Assembly (NCBI GenBank): GCA_029975915.1
Contig: JARKOC010000542.1
Span: forward strand, 124,001 to 188,000
Reading direction: 5' to 3'
Length of the DNA: 64,000 nt
Source: Bryobacteraceae bacterium
GTDB lineage: Bacteria > Acidobacteriota > Terriglobia > Bryobacterales > Bryobacteraceae
Shown: piece by piece, positions 59,158 to 64,000 of the stretch
Layout: each line of letters opens with the position of its first letter
How positions within the stretch are numbered: position 1 is the stretch's first letter
Position numbers and translations under genes: made by a program
The notes under the pieces: generated by a model
Told to the model about the DNA's origin: nothing
Databases searched by the model: none
What the model saw: the letters and a program-made list of their open reading frames with translations, nothing else

Positions 59158-60438
59158 TCAGGCCTGCACAGGCTCCATCCGCCAGCGATAAAGCGGGAAA
59201 CGGTCTGTAAGCGCGGCGACATCCTTGCGCACCGCGGCCAGATTGGATTCATCCGCCGGTGCGGAGAGGACGCGGGCGATGAGCGCCGCCACCTGCTTCA
59301 TCTCGTCGACGCCGAATCCGCGCGTGGTCACAGCCGGGCTGCCCAACCGGATTCCACTGGGGTTCAGCGGCGGGTTTTGATCGAAGGGAATGGCGTTCTT
59401 GTTGGCCGTGATCCAGGCATCGTCAAGCGATTTTTCGGCGTCCCGCCCGCGGATGCCTTTCGAAAAGACGTCAACCAGGATCAGGTGCGTGTCGGTGCCA
59501 CCGGAGACGATCCGGAAGCCCGCCTCGCCGAGAGCGGCCGACATGGCCTGCGCGTTGGCGACTACCCGCTTCTGATACTCGACGAACTCAGGCTGAAGCG
59601 CTTCGAGGAAACACACCGCCTTGGCCGCCATGACATGGACCAGCGGTCCGCCCTGGGCGCCAGGAAACACAGTCTTGTCGATGTCTTTGGCGTACTTTTC
59701 CCGGCAGAGGATCATGCCGGAGCGGGGACCGCGTAGCGTCTTGTGGGTGGTTGTCGTAACAATGTCGGCCCATTTGCAAGGATTCGGGTAGATGCCCGCG
59801 GCGACAAGGCCGGAAAAATGCGCCATATCGACCAGCATCAGCGCGCCAACCGAATCGGCGATGTCGCGGAAGCGCTGGAAGTCGATGATCCTTGAGTAGG
59901 CCGATGCCCCTGCAATGATCATTTTCGGCCTGTGCTCTTCGGCCAGTCGCGCCAGTTCCTCGTAGTCGATGGTTTCGGTGTCCTGCCGGACGCCGTAGGC
60001 AACCACCTTGTACGTCTTGCCGGAAAAGTTGAGAGGGTGGCCATGGGTCAGGTGGCCGCCGTGGGCAAGGTTCATGCCGAGGATCGTGTCACCGGGCGTC
60101 AGCACAGCCGCGTATGCGGCTTGGTTCGCCTGCGAACCGGAGTGCGGCTGGACGTTCACATGTTCGGCTCCGAAGAGCTGTTTGGCACGGTCGCGGGCAA
60201 GGTTTTCAACGATGTCGGTGAACTCGCAGCCGCCGTAATAACGCTTACCTGGGTAGCCTTCGGCGTACTTGTTGGTGAAGACGCTGCCGGTGGCTTCGAG
60301 GACCGCCTCCGAGGTGAAGTTTTCGCTGGCGATCAGCTCCAGGCGGGAATGCTGGCGGTCGACTTCTTTCTGGATCGCCTGAAAAACCTCGGGATCGACC
60401 TCGGCAAGCGGCCGGGACATTCTAATTTCGTCGTTCAT
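59158..60438 (-). CDS. glyA: Serine hydroxymethyltransferase
   Basis: 426 residues. PLP enzyme that interconverts serine and glycine with tetrahydrofolate. [19 protein letters not shown] at the N-terminus, the Schiff-base Lys in [15 protein letters not shown], and [10 protein letters not shown]. The ATG directly follows the stop of rpiB (TAG-ATG), so they are one transcript with a ribosome site inside rpiB. Confidence 0.97.
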   Translation of the reverse strand: MNDEIRMSRPLAEVDPEVFQAIQKEVDRQHSRLELIASENFTSEAVLEATGSVFTNKYAEGYPGKRYYGGCEFTDIVENLARDRAKQLFGAEHVNVQPHSGSQANQAAYAAVLTPGDTILGMNLAHGGHLTHGHPLNFSGKTYKVVAYGVRQDTETIDYEELARLAEEHRPKMIIAGASAYSRIIDFQRFRDIADSVGALMLVDMAHFSGLVAAGIYPNPCKWADIVTTTTHKTLRGPRSGMILCREKYAKDIDKTVFPGAQGGPLVHVMAAKAVCFLEALQPEFVEYQKRVVANAQAMSAALGEAGFRIVSGGTDTHLILVDVFSKGIRGRDAEKSLDDAWITANKNAIPFDQNPPLNPSGIRLGSPAVTTRGFGVDEMKQVAALIARVLSAPADESNLAAVRKDVAALTDRFPLYRWRMEPVQA

Positions 60439-60885
60439 CTAGCGATTACTCTCCTCGATGGAAGTGATCTTGCCGACGCGGCGCTCATGGCGGCCGCCCT
60501 CGAACTCGGTGGCCAGGAACGTGTCGACGATCTCGACGGCGACTTCGATTGGCGTGTACTTCGCCCCGAGCGCGAGCACGTTGGCATTATTGTGCGCACG
60601 CGTCAACTGCGCCTGGTCGGCGTTCATGCAAAGCGCGGCGCGGATGCCCCGGACCTTGTTGGCGGCGATCGACATGCCGACGCCGGTATAGCAGACCAGA
60701 ATCCCCCGATCGGCTTTGCCCTCGACCACCTCACGTGTGACTGCGGCGGCATAATCAGGATAATCAGTGGATTCGGGCGAGTTCGTACCAAAGTCGGCAA
60801 CTTCGAGGCCAGCCTTCTGGAGGCGGTCCCGAAGCTGCTCCTTCAACGCAAAGCCCGCGTGGTCGGAGCCGATGGCGATTCTCAT
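60439..60885 (-). CDS. rpiB: Ribose-5-phosphate isomerase B
   Basis: 148 residues. Family blocks: MRIAIGSDHAGFALKEQ and VCYTGVGMSIAANKVRGIRA, with the catalytic Cys in VCYTG. Interconverts ribose-5-phosphate and ribulose-5-phosphate (or allose derivatives). ATG at 60885 has GAGGG 6 nt upstream. First gene of the rpiB-glyA pair. Confidence 0.95.
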   Translation of the reverse strand: MRIAIGSDHAGFALKEQLRDRLQKAGLEVADFGTNSPESTDYPDYAAAVTREVVEGKADRGILVCYTGVGMSIAANKVRGIRAALCMNADQAQLTRAHNNANVLALGAKYTPIEVAVEIVDTFLATEFEGGRHERRVGKITSIEESNR

Positions 60886-60971
60886 GGGGAAGCCCTCAGT
60901 TTAACATGCGGCCGAGGCCCGAACTCGCCTCCAACCGCGCCCAAACGACCCCGCTACCGTGCTGTGATTCA

Positions 60972-62321
60972 ATGACAGACATGCAACGCAGGCAGTTCAT
61001 CCAATCGATTGCAGCGGCGGCGGTCCCATTTGAACTCCAAGCAGCCCAACGGCCCAATTTCGTGTTTATCCTGGCGGACGACCTGGGCTACGGAGACCTG
61101 GGCTGCTATGCCCAGAGTCGCATCGAAACCCCCAACCTGGACGCGCTTGCCAAGTCAGGCATCCGTTACACCCAGGCATACTCAGGCTCGACGGTTTGCG
61201 CACCGTCGCGGTGCTGTCTCATGACCGGCAAACACACCGGCCATGCGACGGTCCGCGGGAACAAAAAACCCGAAGTCGGGCTGCTGAAGGGCGAACCCAC
61301 CGTGGCGTCGCTTCTCAAGAGTGCCGGCTACCGGACCGCGCTGTTCGGCAAGTGGGGCCTGGGCGGACCAGGTACTTTTTCCGTGCCCAACGACCATGGC
61401 TTCGATCAGTTCTACGGTTTCCTCGACCAGCAGCACGCCCACAATTCGTTCCCCGAGCACATTTGGGACAACCGCCACGAAGTCATGCTGACCGGCAACT
61501 GGTTCAATCGCCGCAAAACGTTCGTGAACGACCAATTCACCGAACGGGCGCTGAAGTTCATCGGCCAGCAATCGGCCGCCGATCCCTTCTTTCTCTACCT
61601 GCCCTACACCATCCCGCACGCCAACAACGAGCGCGGGCAAGTCGATCCCAACGGCATGGATGTTCCCGATCTGGGCATCTACAAGGACAAACCGTGGCCG
61701 GAGGTCGAACGCGCCTTCGCGGCGTCCATCACGCGAATGGACGCGCAGATCGGCGATGTGGTCAGGGCGCTGGAGGCGCGGGGGTTGCTCGGAAATACTC
61801 TCATCGTCTTCACTTCAGATAACGGGCCGCACGCCGAGGGCAATCACAAGGCTGGGTTCTTTGAATCCTCCGGCGCGGTGCGGGGCATGAAGCGCGACCT
61901 GTATGAAGGCGGCATCCGTGTTCCGGCGATCACCAATTGGAAGGGACGGATCGCCGGCGGGCAGGTCTCGGATGCACCCTGGGCGTTCTGGGATGTCCTG
62001 CCCACGTTCTGCGCCATGGCCGGGGTGACGCCACCGGCGGGCATCGACGGAGTGGATATCCGCGAGACCCTCCTCGATGGAAAGGCCGTGGATCACGACC
62101 ATTTCTATTGGGAGTTCCACGAGGGCGGATTTGCGCAAGCGGTGCGCCAGGGTGACTGGAAACTGGTCCGGCAAAAGCCAAGGTTCGAAATGGAATTGTT
62201 CCGGTTGAGTGAGGACCCAAGGGAATTGAAGAACCTCGCGGCACAGTATCCGGACGTCGTCAAGCGCATGAGCCTGCTGTTCAAAAGCGCTCGGAAGGAG
62301 AATCCAAACTGGCGCGTATAA
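60972..62321 (+). CDS. Exported sulfatase
   Basis: 449 residues from the ATG at 60972 (MTDMQRRQFIQSI, Tat-like). Formylglycine motif C76-A-P-S-R (VCAPSRCCLMTGKHTG), metal-binding NFVFILADDLGYGDLG, and FTSDNGPHAEG with the second metal Asp. It hydrolyses sulfate esters, probably of algal or mucin-like glycans, in the periplasm. The Cys must be matured by a formylglycine-generating enzyme that is not in this window. Confidence 0.93.
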   Translation: MTDMQRRQFIQSIAAAAVPFELQAAQRPNFVFILADDLGYGDLGCYAQSRIETPNLDALAKSGIRYTQAYSGSTVCAPSRCCLMTGKHTGHATVRGNKKPEVGLLKGEPTVASLLKSAGYRTALFGKWGLGGPGTFSVPNDHGFDQFYGFLDQQHAHNSFPEHIWDNRHEVMLTGNWFNRRKTFVNDQFTERALKFIGQQSAADPFFLYLPYTIPHANNERGQVDPNGMDVPDLGIYKDKPWPEVERAFAASITRMDAQIGDVVRALEARGLLGNTLIVFTSDNGPHAEGNHKAGFFESSGAVRGMKRDLYEGGIRVPAITNWKGRIAGGQVSDAPWAFWDVLPTFCAMAGVTPPAGIDGVDIRETLLDGKAVDHDHFYWEFHEGGFAQAVRQGDWKLVRQKPRFEMELFRLSEDPRELKNLAAQYPDVVKRMSLLFKSARKENPNWRV

Positions 62322-62372
62322 AACTCTCAAGCAGGTAGCTGTCCAACAGAAGTCCGGATGTAGACTGGTGGC

Positions 62373-63428
62373 GTGAGCAACCGCCGTTTCACCCAGAAAG
62401 CGGCTCTTCTTACTTTCCTCCTGTGCCTTGAGGTGTGGCCCCAAACCGACCGCACGAGGGCGGCTGATATGCGCAGCATGGAAGTGGTGATCGCCTTCTC
62501 GGGCAGGATTCTGCTGGAGAACCGCCAGCCACCGCCAGAACCTGTCGCCGTGACGGTGAATTGCCTCGGGCGGCCCGTGAGCGAGTGGACAGACAGTAAA
62601 GGCCGGTTCTCGATTCCGCTGGGCAGCGCGGCATGGGGCGGAGGTAGTTTCAGCGGTGATGTCAGCGCGTTGAACGGGTGTAACGCTGAAATCCGGCTGG
62701 CCGGTTATGCCTCGTACGAGAGGAACCTCGGCAAAAGCCTCACGATGAAGGACCTGGATGCGGGCGACATTGTGTTGAAGCCGACGGCCACCGGCGCCGC
62801 TGCCTCCTTTAGCCGCTTCACTGCTTCGGCTCCGGAGTCTGTGCGAAGAGAATACACCCGTGCGCTGGAGGCGGCCGGCTCAAAGGATTACCAGAAAGCC
62901 GTCAGTCTGCTTGACCGTGCCGCGGAAGCATATCCTCGGTTCGCTTCGGCGTTGTTTCTCAAGGGAGTTCTGCTCGAACGGATGGGCCGGCGGGATGACG
63001 CCCGTCAAGCCTACCTGCGGGCGGCCGAAGCCGACCCGGCCTATGTGAAACCGCTAGTCCAACTCGCGGAAATGTACGCCGAAGACCAGGACCCAGCTCC
63101 GGCTGCCGAGTGGGCACGCCGAGCCAATGACGCCGCCCCGGGGCTCGACCCAGGCATGTACTTGATCGAGGGCGCAGCATTGTTCAATCTAAACCAGTTT
63201 GAAGAAGCGGAACGGGCTGCCCGTTTGGGCGTGAAAGCAGACCCTGCCGGCAATCAGCCCAGGTTGTTCAAATTGCTCGGCGAAGTCCTTTTTCGCCGCC
63301 ACAAGTACACCGAGGCGCGCCTTCAGTTCGAGCGCTATCTGTCCGCGGCTAACAACGCCCCCGATGCCGCCCAGGTCCAAGAGATGGCTGCCCGGTGCGA
63401 AAGATTGGCCAGGATTCTTGGCAATTAA
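62373..63428 (+). CDS. Exported protein with a carboxypeptidase-regulatory-like domain and TPRs
   Basis: 351 residues from the GTG at 62373. Signal peptide (LLTFLLCLEVWPQT). The first half has a beta-sandwich with FSGRILLENRQPPPEPVAVT and SEWTDSKGRFSIPLG, typical of carboxypeptidase-regulatory-like domains. The second half has TPRs (ALFLKGVLLERMGRRDDARQ, ALFNLNQFEEAERAARLG, LGEVLFRRHKYTEARLQFERYL). Probably a periplasmic assembly or scaffold protein. Confidence 0.8.
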   Translation: MSNRRFTQKAALLTFLLCLEVWPQTDRTRAADMRSMEVVIAFSGRILLENRQPPPEPVAVTVNCLGRPVSEWTDSKGRFSIPLGSAAWGGGSFSGDVSALNGCNAEIRLAGYASYERNLGKSLTMKDLDAGDIVLKPTATGAAASFSRFTASAPESVRREYTRALEAAGSKDYQKAVSLLDRAAEAYPRFASALFLKGVLLERMGRRDDARQAYLRAAEADPAYVKPLVQLAEMYAEDQDPAPAAEWARRANDAAPGLDPGMYLIEGAALFNLNQFEEAERAARLGVKADPAGNQPRLFKLLGEVLFRRHKYTEARLQFERYLSAANNAPDAAQVQEMAARCERLARILGN

Positions 63429-63543
63429 AGCGGCGCCTCCTACCTGCTGCGTCATATGCCCCAATTCCGCACTCCTTGTATTTTACAAATCAATCACTTA
63501 ATCACATTTTGACTCTGGTGTCCGGATTGCATCGTTGAATGGC

Positions 63544-64000
63544 ATGAACCCAACGGGCGCGCAACTTGGCTATCGTCCCCGGCTGGTCTTCTGGGAACTC
63601 ACAACTGGCTGTAATCTCAGTTGCATCCACTGCCGTGCTTCAGCCACGGAACTGATGAGTCCGGACGATCTATCGACTGCCGAGTGCCTTCGAATCGTGG
63701 ACCAGATTGCGTCATATGCCCCACTTATCCTGGTCCTCAGCGGTGGGGAGCCGCTGTGGAGGCGGGATGTCTTCGAGATCGCCAGCCATGCTGTCGTGAA
63801 GGGGCTTCGAGTGGCACTGGCCACCAATGGCACGCTGATCGACGAATCCATGGCGATGCGAATCAAGGAATCCGGTATCGTCCGGGTCTCAATCAGCCTG
63901 GATGGCGCCGACAAACACACGCACGACGCCTTCCGGGGACACGACGGCGCATTCGAGTCCGCCATTCGAGGAATCGGCCACCTCCAGCAGTTAGGGATCT
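63544..64000 (+). CDS. Radical SAM enzyme, N-terminal part (continues past the window)
   Basis: 152 codons present from the ATG at 63544. Cys23-x3-Cys27-x2-Cys30 (CNLSCIHC) binds the 4Fe-4S/SAM cluster; LVLSGGEPLWR and ATNGTLIDE are the GGE and following core strands, and VRVSISLDGADKHTHDAFRG is another conserved block. It resembles AhbD/SPASM-type enzymes of alternative haem synthesis. The C-terminal domain that would decide the function is outside the window. Confidence 0.88.
   Translation, partial: MNPTGAQLGYRPRLVFWELTTGCNLSCIHCRASATELMSPDDLSTAECLRIVDQIASYAPLILVLSGGEPLWRRDVFEIASHAVVKGLRVALATNGTLIDESMAMRIKESGIVRVSISLDGADKHTHDAFRGHDGAFESAIRGIGHLQQLGI

Noticed and set aside
59932..60975. 347-residue plus-strand frame over glyA and rpiB
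   Set aside because: Antisense shadow of two genes with complete motifs.

Overview
The window looks like ordinary chromosome from a GC-rich, Gram-negative soil bacterium, most likely Acidobacteriota of the Solibacter/Bryobacter type. This is an inference from gene content: Tat- or Sec-exported Gfo/Idh/MocA proteins, several TIM-barrel sugar isomerases, ThuA, DUF1080, DUF4038 and sulfatase genes for carbohydrate breakdown, a TonB-dependent receptor, and exopolysaccharide enzymes of the PEP-CTERM/XrtA type. I saw no rRNA, tRNA, transposase, prophage or CRISPR array.

Layout. 1-9.6 kb: leuS (cut by the window edge), a small zinc-ribbon protein, a thioesterase, an eno-gpmA glycolysis pair, an ADP-ribosylglycohydrolase, a Gfo/Idh/MocA protein, a PLP decarboxylase and an Mrp-type ATPase. 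9.6-12.1 kb: a ThuA and a DUF4038 sugar-processing pair. 12.2-16.1 kb: a tightly coupled six-gene minus-strand operon running from an ECF sigma factor and zf-HC2 anti-sigma through membrane proteins to a DUF4097 protein, probably an envelope-stress module. 16.3-24.2 kb: a flippase-like protein, nrdR, rpoD, an EamA exporter with a peptidase, and motAB with a small unknown gene. 24.3-34.7 kb: a TonB receptor convergent with rnc, two TPR proteins, a glycine-rich outer-membrane protein, and an acyltransferase/deacetylase/glycosyltransferase locus. 34.8-43 kb: an oxidoreductase-deoC-isomerase operon, decayed and intact HicAB-like toxin-antitoxin pieces, recA, ndh, fdxA, galU and a DinB protein.

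The most interesting region is 45.2-48.7 kb. The leader of a second enolase gene folds as a fluoride riboswitch whose 3' strand is shared with an intrinsic terminator, behind a good promoter. The enolase is followed, with an 11-nt overlap, by a dynamin-like GTPase. Enolase is a classic target of fluoride, so this reads as a fluoride-induced operon that supplies spare enolase plus a membrane-acting GTPase of unknown role. The operon sits between direct repeats of the promoter and 5' end of an amidohydrolase gene: the right copy is the living gene, the left copy is a decayed fragment. This suggests the operon arrived as a cassette or by a duplication event.

48.6-64 kb: the amidohydrolase, another TIM-barrel protein, a BON/LysM protein, purQ-purL-purF, a DUF1080 protein, a zinc-ribbon/helical unknown divergent from an HTH regulator with a tandem palindromic operator, a glycosyltransferase, rpiB-glyA, a sulfatase, a TPR protein and the start of a radical SAM enzyme. 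Start codons were chosen from Shine-Dalgarno spacing and signal-peptide position, and functions from motifs read by eye. No database search was possible.
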